A DNA stretch of 64,000 nt from Prorocentrum cordatum (lineage: Eukaryota > Sar > Dinophyceae > Prorocentrales > Prorocentraceae), in contig CAUYUJ010001349.1 in NCBI GenBank assembly GCA_963575745.1, positions 1 to 64,000 of the forward strand, given 5' to 3'. The notes under the pieces were generated by a model, which saw nothing but the letters and a program-made list of their open reading frames with translations, ran no database searches and was not told the origin of the DNA. Within the stretch, counting starts at the first letter, position 1. Each line of letters starts with the position of its first letter. The position numbers and the translations under genes were made by a program. This document shows, piece by piece, positions 1-11,015 of this stretch.

Positions 1-130
1 CCCCCTCCCCCCGCTTGAGCTCGACCCCCTCCTCCGTCCCCGCTCGAGCTTCCTCCTTGGAGCCCCTCCCCCCGCTTGAGCTCGACCCCCCCCCCCGTCC
101 TCGCTCGAGCTCCCCCCCCCCACCCTCGAT
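1..130. repeat. C-rich tandem repeat at window start
   Basis: Two and a bit copies of a ~55-bp C-rich unit containing GCTTGAGCTCGACCCCC and CGCTCGAGCT. No coding potential is evident. The array probably continues beyond the window edge. Confidence 0.6.
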
Positions 131-1853
131 TCTTGGACCCCCCCCCCGCGCTGGAGCGTGCAGTGAATTGCGTGGATAATTCGCCGGATCCCGACCCCCC
201 CCCCCCCCCCCAGAGCGAAGCATTTATGACCCGCAAGCTATCGGGCAGCGTTATGGGGGGTTGACTTCGTGTGGGGAATGCATCGGCACCCAATCAGAAA
301 CGAGCGAACTCGCTATCGGAGGCGCATCGCTGATCTATCGGCGATGCGTTGCCGATTCCAGTCGATGCTCCCCTCCCCCCCTGAGCTTCGAGTAGGGGAT
401 CGATTCCAACATAGATTTACGTCAACATTGATTTCCCGTAGAATGTACAGCAAATTCACATCAGGTTCGCAGGTACACAAACCTTTATACGGTTTTTTCG
501 TAGATTCGACGAACAAATGAATTTCGGGGTAAATCAATTCTGTAGTAGATCCCCTACTCGAGAGCTGGTCCCCCCGAGCGCTGCCCCTCGGCACTGCCCC
601 ACGTTCGGCCCGCCGCGTGAGGCCCAGGGGTCCCAGAGGCCGCCTGGCGACGGAGCGTCGCAGCAAAGGGCCCCAGATCTCCGACGATGTATGTGTGTGT
701 GTGTGTGTGTGTGTCCTCCCTCCACGTGCACCGCGGCCCAGTGTGCATCTAGTTTGCCCCCCTGATGCCCGATCGCCGGAGCAGTCGCCCCCTTCCCAGC
801 CGCCGACGCAACAAGTGCGTGTAGTTATGTGTATGTGTGTGTGTATGTGTGTGTATGTGTTTCTCCAGCGCGGCACCGCTGCCTGAGAGTGCCCCCGCGC
901 TCTGGCCCACTCTGCGGCGCTTTCTCTCCAATTTCCTCTCCTCTTGCATGCGGGCCCACCCGCGACGCTGTAATTAGCCATGTGTTGCTACTCGCGCGAG
1001 CGGATTGCCTCTGCCGCGACGTGACGTTACAAGTTCTTGTTCTAGCCGGGCGCTCTTGTTCCCTGATCTCGGCTTCCGGGGCCCGCTGTCGAGACCACCA
1101 GATATGGGCCTGCCCGACAACGAGTCCAGGACGCAGAAAAAATAGAGACAAACACCAATCAGTGGATGGTTTTCGCTGAGGAGATCGACCGGGAGCCTGG
1201 GAACCCAGAACCCACCGAAATCGGCCCAGAACCATCAGCCAGGAACCCGGGAACCCGGGACCGGGAACCCGGAAACCCAGCCTGCCACCAAGATCGGCGG
1301 GAACTGTTCGCCAAATCTTTCACCTCTGCTCGGACCCCTTCAATACAAGCACCGGTAGAGGGAAACAATTACTAAACACCCCTGTTGCCCCCCAAACTCA
1401 AAGTTGGCACGCGCGGGGGAGACTGCGGTCGAGGTGCAACTCAGCAGACCGACCGCCAATTTGAACATTGGGGGGAGGGGGAGGCGTTGACAGATGAATG
1501 TGGCATGAGTGTCCGCTATGTTTCTCCGAGGCCTGCCTGATTGGGGGGAAAAAAACACCAGGGGGAGGGCGCACTTCAAAGCTCCTCGGAGGATGTTCTG
1601 GGGCCGTGGCAGCTGCCTCTCCCGAGAGCTCGGCCTCCCGGGAGGCCGCTCCCATGGCCCCTGGAAGGGGGCGGTCAAGGCACGGCCGGGGTCGGGGCGC
1701 CTGCTCATGGAGGAGGGGGTCGGCATTGCCCTGGGGGCCCACCTCTTCGTGAAAGAGGGGAAAAAGCTTACAAAACCACAGGCAAATGGAAGGAAGTAGC
1801 CCTGACAAAAAAACAGCCCTGAAAACGCAACACGCAAACTGAAAACACACACG

Positions 1854-1885
<32 letters not shown>

Positions 1886-3265
1886 AAAAAAAACAGCCCT
1901 GGAAACGCTGCAACAAACGCTACAACAAAACACACACACACACAAGGAAAACATACAAAACACAGTACAAAACACAGTTCTGTAAACGCTACAAAAAAAC
2001 GTAGTGTTTTTCATGGCGTTTTCAGCCTGTCAAGAGCCCAAATCAGAAAAGGCAAACAAAAAAACGCCCAGGGCGTTTCTAAGGCGAGCCAAGCTCTCAG
2101 GGGCCCACCTAAACTGTCTGGTGACAGCAGGGCTCGATCCGATCGATCCGATTCGACAACGGTTCTTGCCGGCTCGAGCCGATTCGGTTCCGATATGGCA
2201 GCGATTTGGTGCGGCCCGATGCTCAGGGCGCCTATTGTGCATCTTGGCGCAGCCGATCCGATTCGCCTGCGACCTCAATGCCGATGCGGCCCGATCCGAC
2301 GCACATTCCAATCCGATCCGTTCCGACCTCCCGATTCGATGCCGAGCGGTCCTAGCCGTGGCGTTCAAAGCCCCGAAGGCCTCACCACACGGCGCAAGCC
2401 GATTGTCAGATGGGGAGGTTCAATCGGGAAACAACAGATCGGGAGGTTCAAGCGCCGATCCGAGAAATCCGCGCGGACCTCCGAGAGTTCATGTGTACAC
2501 AACTGCTTGTTTCCCCACTGTTGCTGAGTTTGAAGGCTCCTTGCGCTCGAGAGGCATCCTCAGACAGGCGACCCAGGTCCCAAAGAGCGGCCCCCTGGCT
2601 CCGGGTCACCCTGGGCGCTCTTCTCTGGTCGAGAGGCCACCGCACCGTTTGGGGACCCTTGATTGCCCGGAGGACTTGACTACTTGTCTCCGATCTGCTT
2701 GCGGGGATCAAGCCACATAAATCGGGGTAGAGCCAGATGAGCGACGCAGACAAACGGGGTCGACTGCGCCGTCCTCGCTGCAAAAACAGCGTGCCGCGCC
2801 CTTTGCCTGCGTAAGCCGCGGCGTGAGGGCGTTATGCCATCTCGCGTAAGACCCGTTTCTGGTCGTCGCCCACATGAATCACGCGAATCTGGGATGGATC
2901 CGCATAAATCTACGCACCTCCAGAGCGACCGGGAGAAAACCAGAGATCTTCGGTGCGAGTCGGGGGGCAGCAGAAGTCGTTACGCCCTGAACGAGGACTG
3001 ACCTCGCTTCCTTCTTGTCCCTGTCTGTAGGTCTGCCTGTCTGCCTCTCTCTCGCTCTGCCTCTGCCTTGCTTGATGGTGCTCCAGATGGGAGCGCGGCC
3101 AGGGAGCTCTCGGGTTAATTCCGGCCCCATGAGAAAACGGCCCCGCCTGGAGGCCGCTGACTGACGTAGGGGGCGTAGGCGCAGGGGCGGGCCCGAGCAC
3201 GGAGGGAGAGGAGGAGGATGTTGGCCGAACAGGAGGAAGGGAGAAGGATGGGGGAGATGAGGGCT
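131..3265. other. Non-coding, repeat-rich stretch
   Basis: No convincing gene. It holds poly-C runs (to ~215), a TG microsatellite (about 690-714 and again 823-862), a CA-rich stretch with A-runs and a repeated AAACGCTACAA-like unit (about 1836-2000), and a segment dense in CGATCCGATTCG-like words (about 2110-2350). Overlapping open frames on both strands are low-complexity and share no family signature. A solo fragment resembling one arm of the MITE at 4033-4164 lies at about 2454-2498. Confidence 0.5.
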
Positions 3266-3459
3266 GGCGGCGAGCCCAGGGGGGAAGTAAGGAGGGGCGG
3301 GCCCTCTCAGAAGGCTCGGGAGTCCCCCGGCCTTCCGAGAAGTTCTCTGAGCCGTTTCCCGAGGACGCGGAAAGCTTCCCGTTGGGCGCAAGGGGATTCC
3401 GAGAAGTCACGCCGCCTTTGAGCAGGCCTTCTCCTCATTTCCCCCCCTTGCTCGCCGCC
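3266..3459. mobile_element. Foldback MITE-like repeat, copy 1
   Basis: About 194 bp. The left end begins GGCGGCGAGC followed by a G-run and AAGTAAGGAGG. The right end is its approximate reverse complement, ending CTCGCCGCC. The interior has repeated GAGAAG/CTTCTC words. A diverged second copy with the same ends and interior lies at 8126-8321. There is no coding capacity, consistent with a non-autonomous foldback element. No target duplication was identified. Confidence 0.6.
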
Positions 3460-4032
3460 GAGAGGAGGTGGTCGAAGCGGAGGTCAGGGGCAACGTTCGG
3501 TAGAAGGTTTTCACACGCCTTCGTCGATGCTCGTCGGCTTTCCACAGCCTCGGGCGGCCTTCGGCGGCTGCGGCTCGCCGAGAGCGTTCTGGGGGGTGCC
3601 CGGATAGTCCCGAACGGCAGCCGGAGAGCCAAGTTATGACCCGAAGGCCAGAAGGCAACGCGGGGATCCTTCCATTTAGGGAACGCGTCGGCCCCCAATC
3701 GCCCATTAGTCGCTGATGGATGCCTGATATGGCCCACCCCGCCCAGCAGCGTCGATCGGGGGCTGGCGCCGATCGGACGGCGATGCACCACCGAATCACG
3801 TTCGATGTGTGTCCCCCCGTGTGGCAGTCTCCCCTCATGGTCCCCCGAGAGTCGTGTATCACCTGTGAGTCGTGTACAACCCGTGAGGGTTGCCGACTGC
3901 CGCTTGAAGCCCGAAGGTATTCGTCGGCACGACGGGTGCGAAGGGCTGGCTGTGGGGTCATCTGACAGGGTCCGCTGCAGGTTCTGGCTTTCTGATTCTC
4001 GAAGACGCCACGCGGCAGAATGATGGATCATG
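3460..4032. other. Non-coding stretch
   Basis: Nothing recognisable apart from GC-rich unique-looking sequence. Open frames here lack family motifs. Confidence 0.4.
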
Positions 4033-4164
4033 TCAGAGACTCGCGCGGATTTCTTGGATATTCCTTGGACCCCCCTGGCGGCGCTTCTGGCGCCGCCCCT
4101 CGCGCGCTCTTGATGCTGGGCAGTGGGGTCCAGTGCCGATCTCAGGAATCCGCGCGGACCTCCG
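4033..4164. mobile_element. Foldback MITE-like repeat of a second family, copy 1
   Basis: Left arm starts TCAGAGACTCGCGCGGATTT and includes TTCCTTGGACCCC. The right arm is the approximate reverse complement, with GGGGTCCAGTGCC and AATCCGCGCGGACCTC. The second copy at 8341-8503 has the same paired arms, and single arms occur near 2454 and 40225. Arms are about 35-40 bp; no protein is encoded. Confidence 0.6.
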
Positions 4165-4358
4165 TTTGTTTCCCGATTTACACTCCCCAACAGACAGTCG
4201 GCTGGCGCCGTCTGGTGAGGTGCATGCGGGAGCGCATAGTGTGCGAACGAATACGGTGCTCGACTAAAACGACTGAAGCAGAACCCAGCCTCACCGAATG
4301 GTGCCTTAACGCATGCCTTTGTACGCTGGATTTCTCGACGTAAAGAGTACAGGCCTGG

Positions 4359-6518
4359 ATGGCGTGGCGCACGAAATCGGTCAGATTGAGTCGGGGAGGG
4401 GATGATCGGAAGCACGAGTCTGCATGCTCGAAGGTGAGCGTCCCTGCTACAGCACGCCCAGTGATACCCCTTCGCCCGCTCCGGCTCTGCCCCCTTCCGG
4501 CGACACGCTGTTCATGTTGCATTGCTTCCAGTTCGTGGACGCTCCTCCGCCCCCCGCGCGTCCTCCGCTGCTTTCACCTCGCTCGACCCCCCCACTCCGT
4601 CTGTCCAGGCGCGCCCCCGCCGCTGCACAGCCCCGCCCGCGCCGGCCCCGCGACCCTGGCCTCAGGGCTTGCGCGTCCCGGCCCCGTGTCCCCGCCGCCG
4701 GCGATGGACCGCGCCCGCATCGGCAGCCCGCCGCCGCCGAGGGCGCCCGCGCGCCTGGCCCCGCCGATCCTGGCGCTGGACCACGCTGGCGCTGGGCCGC
4801 CGCTGCCGCTGCGGCAGCCTGCGCGCGCGGGCGCAGCCTCGTCCGCCCTGGGAGTGGCGCGCTCCGGGCCCATGGTCTCGCCGCCGGTGATGGAGGCGTC
4901 CGAGTTGGGCAGCCCGCCGCCCTTGCGGAGCCATGCGTGCCTCGGGTTCGCACCGCCGGTGCTGAACGCCTGCAACGCTGGGTCGGCGCTGCCGCCCAGG
5001 CAGCCCGCCCGCTTGGGCCCCGCGACGCCGTCGCCTGGCATGACGCGCCTCGGGCCAGCTGCGTCGGCTGCCGATCATCTCACCGTGGGCCCACCCGCGC
5101 CGCCTCGCAACCCCGCGCGCCTTGGGCCCACGTCGCCAGCGCCGGGCACGTGCCGCATTGGCCCCTTGTCCTTGCTGCCGGCGACGGAAACGACTGAAGC
5201 AGGCTCCCCGTTACCCTTGCGACACCTTGTTCGGGCTGGCTCGGCAGCCCCTGCTATGGGCCTGGCCCGCTCGGGTCCCGTATCCCCGCCGCCAGCGCCG
5301 GAGAGCGTCAATTCGGGCAGCCCGCCGCCACTGAGGACGCCCGCACGCTTGGCCTCGCCGCCCCCAGCGCTGAGCCACGCTGGCACCGGGCCGCCGATGC
5401 CGCTGCGGTCACACACGCGCTCAGGCGCAGCCCTGTCCGCCGTGGGATCGTCGCGCTCTGGGCTGCTGTCCTCGCCACCAGTGCTGGAGGCGGCCCAGCT
5501 GGGCAGCCCTCTCCCCCTGCGGGGCCATGCGCGCCTCGGATTCGCATCGCCGGTGTTGGACCCCTTGCACCTCGGGTTGCCGCCACCGCCCAGGCAAGCT
5601 GCTCGCCTCGGCCCCAGGTTTCCGTCGGCTGGCATGGCGCGCCTCGGGTTGGCTGCATCGGCCGCCGAACATCTCACTGTGGGCCCGCCCACGCCCCCAC
5701 GCAGCCCCGCGCGCCTGGGGTTCCCGATCCCAACAGTTGGCCTATCTCGCTTTGGCCCCATTTGCAAGCTGCCAGCCCTGGAGAGTGTTTACATCGGCAG
5801 CACGCTGCTGCCGCGCAGCTACTTGCGGCCAGAGGCGCCATCACCTGCCCTGGACAATTTGAAGGCCGGGCCGCTGCTGCCACCAAGGTCTTCAGCGCAC
5901 TCCGGCGCTCCACCTCCACCCTCTGGCATTGCGCGGCCTGGCCCTCTGCCGCCGCCCGCCGACAGCTCTAGCACTGGTCCTTCGCCGCCCCCGCGAGACC
6001 CCAAGCGCCCAGGCTCGAGCCCGCCAGCGTTGGGGCTGTCGCGATCCAGCTCCTCCCTGTCTGCACCCGACACGTCCACATCTGGCAGCTCGGCTTCGCC
6101 CAGGAGCCCTGTGCGCCTCGAACCCTCGCTTCCGGCTCAGGACTTCGCGCACACCGAGCCGCCTCCGCCGCCGCGAAGCATGTTCCATTCGGGCTCGCCA
6201 CTGCTTATGGCTGGCTCGTCTCGCCCCGGGCCCGTGTTCTCGCCGCCAGCGACGGATACGACGCACATTGGCAGCCCAACGCCAGCACGGAGCGTTGTGC
6301 GCTTGGGTCCACTTCCGCCTGCCCTGGCCTCTGCACATGTGGGACCGCTGTCGCTGCTGAGGTCTGCCCCTTGCCAGCCGCTCCTCGTTGGCATGAAGAT
6401 GGTGGGGGGGAGGAGTCGAAGAGTCGTGTCAGTCAGAATCTACTGGCCTTCGGCCCATGCGGCCATCGTGGCAGGGTTGTGGACCAGAGTCTGCAGAGTG
6501 ATCTTGGAGGCCGCTTGA
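4359..6518 (+). CDS. Pro/Arg/Leu-rich protein made of a higher-order tandem repeat
   Basis: An open frame of 719 codons from an ATG. From about residue 85 the product is a continuous degenerate repeat of the pattern (A)RxGP-x4-P-x-xGxARxGP-x5-P-x7-GSPxPPR. At DNA level a higher-order unit of about 594 bp is visible: the segment starting near 4930 (GCCATGCGTGCCTCGGG) recurs near 5524 with the same order of sub-repeats, and the segment from 4740 recurs from about 5337. No signal peptide, membrane segment or catalytic motif is seen. I recall abundant dinoflagellate predicted proteins with an (A)RLGSxLSxxxxARLGS-type repeat; this looks like a diverged relative, but that is memory, not a search. 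It may be a repeat array that happens to be open rather than a gene: antisense frames are also long here. Confidence 0.35.
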   Translation: MAWRTKSVRLSRGGDDRKHESACSKVSVPATARPVIPLRPLRLCPLPATRCSCCIASSSWTLLRPPRVLRCFHLARPPHSVCPGAPPPLHSPARAGPATLASGLARPGPVSPPPAMDRARIGSPPPPRAPARLAPPILALDHAGAGPPLPLRQPARAGAASSALGVARSGPMVSPPVMEASELGSPPPLRSHACLGFAPPVLNACNAGSALPPRQPARLGPATPSPGMTRLGPAASAADHLTVGPPAPPRNPARLGPTSPAPGTCRIGPLSLLPATETTEAGSPLPLRHLVRAGSAAPAMGLARSGPVSPPPAPESVNSGSPPPLRTPARLASPPPALSHAGTGPPMPLRSHTRSGAALSAVGSSRSGLLSSPPVLEAAQLGSPLPLRGHARLGFASPVLDPLHLGLPPPPRQAARLGPRFPSAGMARLGLAASAAEHLTVGPPTPPRSPARLGFPIPTVGLSRFGPICKLPALESVYIGSTLLPRSYLRPEAPSPALDNLKAGPLLPPRSSAHSGAPPPPSGIARPGPLPPPADSSSTGPSPPPRDPKRPGSSPPALGLSRSSSSLSAPDTSTSGSSASPRSPVRLEPSLPAQDFAHTEPPPPPRSMFHSGSPLLMAGSSRPGPVFSPPATDTTHIGSPTPARSVVRLGPLPPALASAHVGPLSLLRSAPCQPLLVGMKMVGGRSRRVVSVRIYWPSAHAAIVAGLWTRVCRVILEAA

Positions 6519-8125
6519 GTCTTTTGGCAGTCTTTTGGGGGTGGCCTCTTCGTCCTCTTGGAGGCTCTTGGAGTCTCCCGAGAACCTTCTGATGCCCCCG
6601 GGGAGCCTCAGACCAGCGGGCTCTCAGCGATTCCTGACATGTCTGTCAGCCCGATGTTGTTTTTCTTCCTGCATTCGTGCTATCGAGAGACACGGTGCGG
6701 GCCCAGTGGACGACGGTAGGCGCAGAGTGTGGATTTTGATGTTGAACGCTTCGCGTATCCCCACCAGCCCATCCAAGAACATCTTATCGGGGAAGTGTGG
6801 CATCATTTGGATACCTCACCTCGGGGAGCCTCGAATCTACAGGCCTCTCGGATGCCTCTCGGAGTCGCTTTGGATGTTTCCTGGGGGGCTCTGTTTGGTC
6901 TCTTGAGGCGTCTAAGGGGCTTCTTGGGAGCTCTTGGGGGCCTCTTAAAGACGTCTGGGGGGCCTATTGAAGGCCTCCTTGAGAGCCTCTTCGGGACCTC
7001 TTCGGCCTTTTTAGAAGCCTTTGAGGCTGTCTCGGGACCATCTTCAAGGACATCGATCAAAGAAGGGGGGTCTCTTAATTAGCCAACCCCCCCTGTGGAG
7101 CCCTTGAGATCGCCTCTTGGAACTCTCGTGGGGCGCTTTTGGGCGCTCTTGAGGCCGCCTTGGAACCCTCCTGGTACGCTCTGGGGCCCTCTTGGAGCCA
7201 CCCGGAGGCTTCGGAAGCCCGTCGGAAGCGAACCATGCCGGAACGCAACAACTATTGTTTTCCAGATGTGTTGGAAGGATGTTTGAGGCCTTTTGGACCC
7301 ATCTTGGAGCGGCTTTGGGACCTATTGGAGCATGCTGGAAGCCATCTGGTGCGATTCTGCGCTATCCTTAGCCGTGTTTGAAGCCATCTTGGGCTATCTG
7401 GGGACCTTGTAGCCATCGTGGGCTATCTTTGGCGCTCGAACTGCTCGCGACCCCCCAGTCCAGACCCAGGGGTATGGGGATTGGGGGAGACGTAAATCTT
7501 CCCCCGAGGAAGAAGGGGATTTGAAGATGAAACGTTCGAAACCACCTACGCTCTTGCAGGGATGGTGGGATTCTTCGGCAGCGCAGGCTCAACTGGGAGA
7601 ACCTCGATGAGAGGCTGAGGTTCGTTGCCAGTTGCTCGACCCTGCCGTTCTCCCTTCGCAGGCAGGCTCTGTTCCCAGTCCCTCGATCGGAGGAAGCAGA
7701 GACGACAGCACCACCACCAGCAGGACAAACCCTCCGTCGAGGAGAACCGCGATGCCTCCCCGATCTCTCGATGGGAGTTTGCGGGACGCCAGAAAATAGC
7801 GGCACGGGGGCTTTCTTGTCCCTTGACCATGATGGTGGTGATGCACTTATTGTTGGTTCCAACACGGTCCAAACCCGACGAAGTCAAAGTAATGTTTCGG
7901 GCGGGAGTGGATACGCACACGTGCCAGGTGCAATGTGTTGCGCATTTTGGGGAGAGTTTATTCTCTGCAGGGGCCACAGAGATCTCGATTCGTGGAGATC
8001 TGGTGGCAGAGAGTGAAGGTGCCCTGGCTGCTCAATTCCCTCTTGTCCTCCTCTCCCCCACCTGTCTGCACCGTCCTTTGTCCTGCCCGACCGCGCAGTA
8101 TGTGATATACCAAATGCTACATATC
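6519..8125. other. Non-coding stretch with degenerate GGGGGCCTCTTGG-type repeats
   Basis: Between about 6840 and 7440 the sequence is dominated by degenerate words such as GGGGGCCTCTTGG and CTTGGGACC, which recur at 39.2-39.9 kb and 45.35-45.61 kb. At 6747-6774 there is a 28-nt stretch matching 44774-44801 with one mismatch. No gene signature was found. Confidence 0.4.
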
Positions 8126-8321
8126 GGCGGCGAGCGAGGGGGGGAAGTGAGAAGGCGCGGGCCTTTTCAGAAGGCTTGGAAGTCTCCTGGCCTTATGAGA
8201 AGCTTTCTAAACCTTCCCCGAAGACGCAGAACTTCTCAGAAGGCGCGAGGGCTTCTGAGAAGTCCCGCCGCCTTCTGAGTAGGCCTTCTCCTTCTCATTT
8301 CCCCCCCCCTCGCTCGCCGCC
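8126..8321. mobile_element. Foldback MITE-like repeat, copy 2
   Basis: Second copy of the family at 3266-3459. It begins GGCGGCGAGCGAGG, ends CTCGCTCGCCGCC, and has near-perfect inverted ends of about 30 bp including GAAGTGAGAAGGC / GCCTTCTCCTTCTCATTTC. It sits 19 bp before a member of another foldback family (8341-8503). Confidence 0.65.
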
Positions 8322-8340
8322 AAACATAGCACAGACATCG

Positions 8341-8503
8341 TCAGAGGTCCGCGCGGATTTCTTGGGTCGGCTCTGGACCCGAACCCCGCTCCTCACACCC
8401 CCTTCTCGGGAGCGCGGATTGGACTGGGCGCCGTCGGGGGCGTCGGGTGGGGAATGGCGGGGGTCCAGCGCTGACCCAAGAAACAATCCTCGCGGACCCC
8501 CGA
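8341..8503. mobile_element. Foldback MITE-like repeat of the second family, copy 2
   Basis: Left arm contains GGTCCGCGCGGATTTCTTGG and GGCTCTGGACCC. The right arm contains GGGTCCAGCGCTGACCCAAG and CCTCGCGGACCCCC, i.e. the left arm inverted with a 3-nt indel. No coding content. Confidence 0.65.
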
Positions 8504-9391
8504 AGGCTTATGTTTCTATTATCCGTATCTTTTCGAAATGGGGTTCTTCAGGTAATACGTAGGTAGGTGAATGCAGGGCGAACTGGGCGTCAGTAAATCC
8601 CTAGGCCGAGACCTGTCGGGCTAGTGGCCCCCTTGAGATAGACTCCCATACTTCTGGCACCCCCCTCCTTGGGACCAGTGTCTCACACCCGGGCCGTTGA
8701 TATTGGTGGCCCCGGGGCCCGATCATGGACCTCCGATTCCCGCAAGCGTGAAAAAGGCTGCAGGTTCTCTGGAGGCCTCTCTTTGAAGTCTCTCTCCGCG
8801 TCTGCCCCCAGAGGTCCCCTGAGCCCCCCTGGGGGCTTCTGGAGGTCCAGAAAGGATTAACAACTTCCTCTGTCCTCCTTCGTCCTCCTCCGACACGATT
8901 CACCGATCCCAGGAGCCCCAGCCAGCCAACCAACCTCACCCTCCTCCTCGTCCCAGGCCCGACCGCGCTAGGACGCAGACTGAAGAGCCAGGGACCCGTC
9001 AGGTCACGTGCCAGTATCTCTTCCTCCCTCCCCCCCTCCCTCTGTTGGCGGCGCGTAAAAAGGAGTGTCGCGAGGGGGGGGCTTCTAGAGGCCAAGTAGC
9101 TTCCTCGACGGCGGGGGTGGCTTCTTAGAAGCGCCTGTAGGCTTCCAAGAGGCCTCCTCAGAGTCCGCCGAAACGTAAAACCTGCGCGCCGAACACAACG
9201 CGCGCGCTGCGATCAGGGGAAGAGACCCATACATGCTCGCGTCCTGACAAACATCAGGACGGAGGGTTATCTCCATTGTCGGCCTTTGGGAGCCCTTGCC
9301 GGGCCCCGGGACCGTCAAACAACGACTGAGGAGGCCCTTGGGAAGGGGTGGGGCCTTCTGGAGAGCCCGTGCTGACAAAATCAGGACATCG
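8504..9391. other. Non-coding stretch
   Basis: No supported gene. Short CCTCTTGGAGG/TTCTAGAAGC-type words recur; open frames are short and without motifs. Confidence 0.4.
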
Positions 9392-9570
9392 CCAGACGGG
9401 ACTAGGACGAGGATACATGTGTTCCAGAGCGTTCCGGAACGCTCTCAGAGCGTCAGAACCGCTCTGAGAAGGGCATGTCGACGAGACATCTTCCAGAGCC
9501 GCCGGATCTCAGAGATTATCGATTTATCCTCAGCCGAGTTTCTCCTCGTAGTGGCTTCGTCTTACATGTC
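9392..9570. repeat. Dispersed repeat, copy 1 (GGACGAGGAT ... AGAGCGTTCC)
   Basis: About 180 bp that aligns well with 40020-40200: both have GGACGAGGAT, AGCGTTCC, GCTCTCAGAGCG, CTCTGAGAAGG, TCCAGAGCCGC, GGATCTCAGA, TTTATCC and TCTCGT in the same order. A shorter relative is at 41592-41690. No coding content inferred. Confidence 0.6.
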
Positions 9571-10157
9571 TGGGGAAGCGGCACCGCCACCATCAGGGGG
9601 GCCACCTCCAGCGAGGAGGTCCACGAGGCCTCCCCGAGCTGGGGACAGGGGACGCCTAGAGCCAGGCGGGGTGGGATTACACCACCACCACCATGGGGGC
9701 CCCGGTCGCTCTTCTCTGTTCTTGCGCGAGAGCTTGGGGCACACCGATGGGCCCCTGTCGCACGGCTGCCGCGCACGACGATCCCTCGATCCCCGATGTG
9801 CCCCTCGAGCCGTCAACGACGACGACGACGGCGACGAGGCGACGGCGACGGCGACGACGACAACGATTCAAAGCTGGGCGTCCTCGCCCAGAGCACAGCT
9901 GCCCCACCCGCGGCCGCTGCCCTCCCGGCCGCAGGTCCCGCTCGCGGCCGGGGCCCCCGCCGCCGCCGCCCGGCACGTCGCGCCCAGGCTGCGCGGAGCG
10001 CGGTAGCAGCTCGACGCCGCAGTCGACGCTGCCGCCGCTGTCCATGGCGCCGTCGGCGTCGCCCTCGTCGTCGTCGTGGTAGTCGTCGTCGGCGTCGGCG
10101 TCGTCGTCATGGTCGTCGTCATCGTCGTCATTTTGGTCGTCGTGATGAATCTTCAGT
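9571..10157. other. Non-coding, triplet-rich stretch
   Basis: CCACCACCACCATGG-like and CGACGACGACG / TCGTCGTCGT triplet runs (about 9675-10135) create long Arg-, Ser- or Asp-rich open frames on both strands. These are simple-sequence artefacts rather than genes. Confidence 0.5.
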
Positions 10158-10870
10158 TCTAAATGATAATTATTGTTGATCTCCCCTCCGGTAACCAGTT
10201 TTATTGTTCAACTGAAGTGCCCCCCTGGAGGCTCGCACCTTGATTTTATCTTGGAATGCTAGGCGTCACAAAACTGGTGCTTTGAGCCCCGAACTACACC
10301 AACAACAACAACAACAACGGCTCCCGCCTGATAGTTCCTCACAATTTATAGGACAATCGCGCTGTCGAGGCTGGACTTCCTCACAAGTTATGCAGGAATC
10401 GCGCTCTCGGGTGGGACTTCCTCGCAATGTATTCAGCTGCCGCGCCCTCAACTCTCAGGAATCACACTCTTTCGTTGGCCTTTTTCCAGATTTACTTGGG
10501 AATCTCGCTACCGCTCGAGATCTCCTTGCGATGCACGCAGTACTCACGCTCAGCAACACGCCTTCTCGACCTGGCCGCCTGAGCCCGCCTTCCCGACCCG
10601 CTCGTTAGTACCCGCCCGATGGGCCCGTCTGGTTCTGCCACGTGTTTTCTGATCCTAGCCCCCCTCCTGCTACCCTCTCTCTGTTTCCATCCTTCTCCCT
10701 CCCCCTTCCATCCGTCCTCTCTGTCCTTGTTTTAGGGACTGCGTTCCATGCAGGTGGCAGGTAAGGAATCTATATCCTCAAGAGGATACGATCGGTACCG
10801 AGGATTTGGATATACGTGTTGACTGGCACGCGAGCAGATAAGATCGAACAGTATGTAATTAGCTCCCATT
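10158..10870 (+). repeat. Dispersed ~0.7-1.4-kb repeat, copy A
   Basis: Starts near AATGATAATTATTGTTGATC. It contains degenerate ~50-bp sub-repeats (CTTCCTCACAAGTTATGCAG ... ATCGCGCTCTCG) and ends with a conserved module TTTAGGGACTGCG ... GGCAGGTAAGG ... GATATACGTGTTG ... GCGAGCAGA. The same layout is seen at 35385-36735 (copy C) and in a copy interrupted by the 16.5-kb element (10871-10911 plus 27385-27660, copy B). Both complete copies have a hairpin after GGCAGGTAAGG with different stem sequence (10773-10788 and 36638-36651), suggesting a structured RNA end. No protein is apparent. Confidence 0.6.
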
Positions 10871-10911
10871 TCTCAATGATATGCATTGTTGACCCCCCTC
10901 CGATAATTAAC

Positions 10912-11015
10912 ATAATCCAATAGCCCTTATAACGGCGACGATGGAACACAGTGCCGGGGAACTGCTTTGAACATCACCAGTCGTTCAAAGCAGTGCCCCG
11001 GCACTGCTTTGAACG
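10912..11015 (+). repeat. Left terminal inverted repeat
   Basis: ATAATCC (10912-10918), AGCCCTTATAACGGCGACGA (10922-10941), one degenerate palindrome (about 10946-10971) and one near-perfect palindrome with 16-bp arms and CC centre (10982-11015). Its inverted partner is 27281-27384. Confidence 0.85.

Noticed and set aside
313-981. 222-codon antisense frame with Thr-His repeats
   Set aside because: Driven by the TG microsatellites at 690-860.
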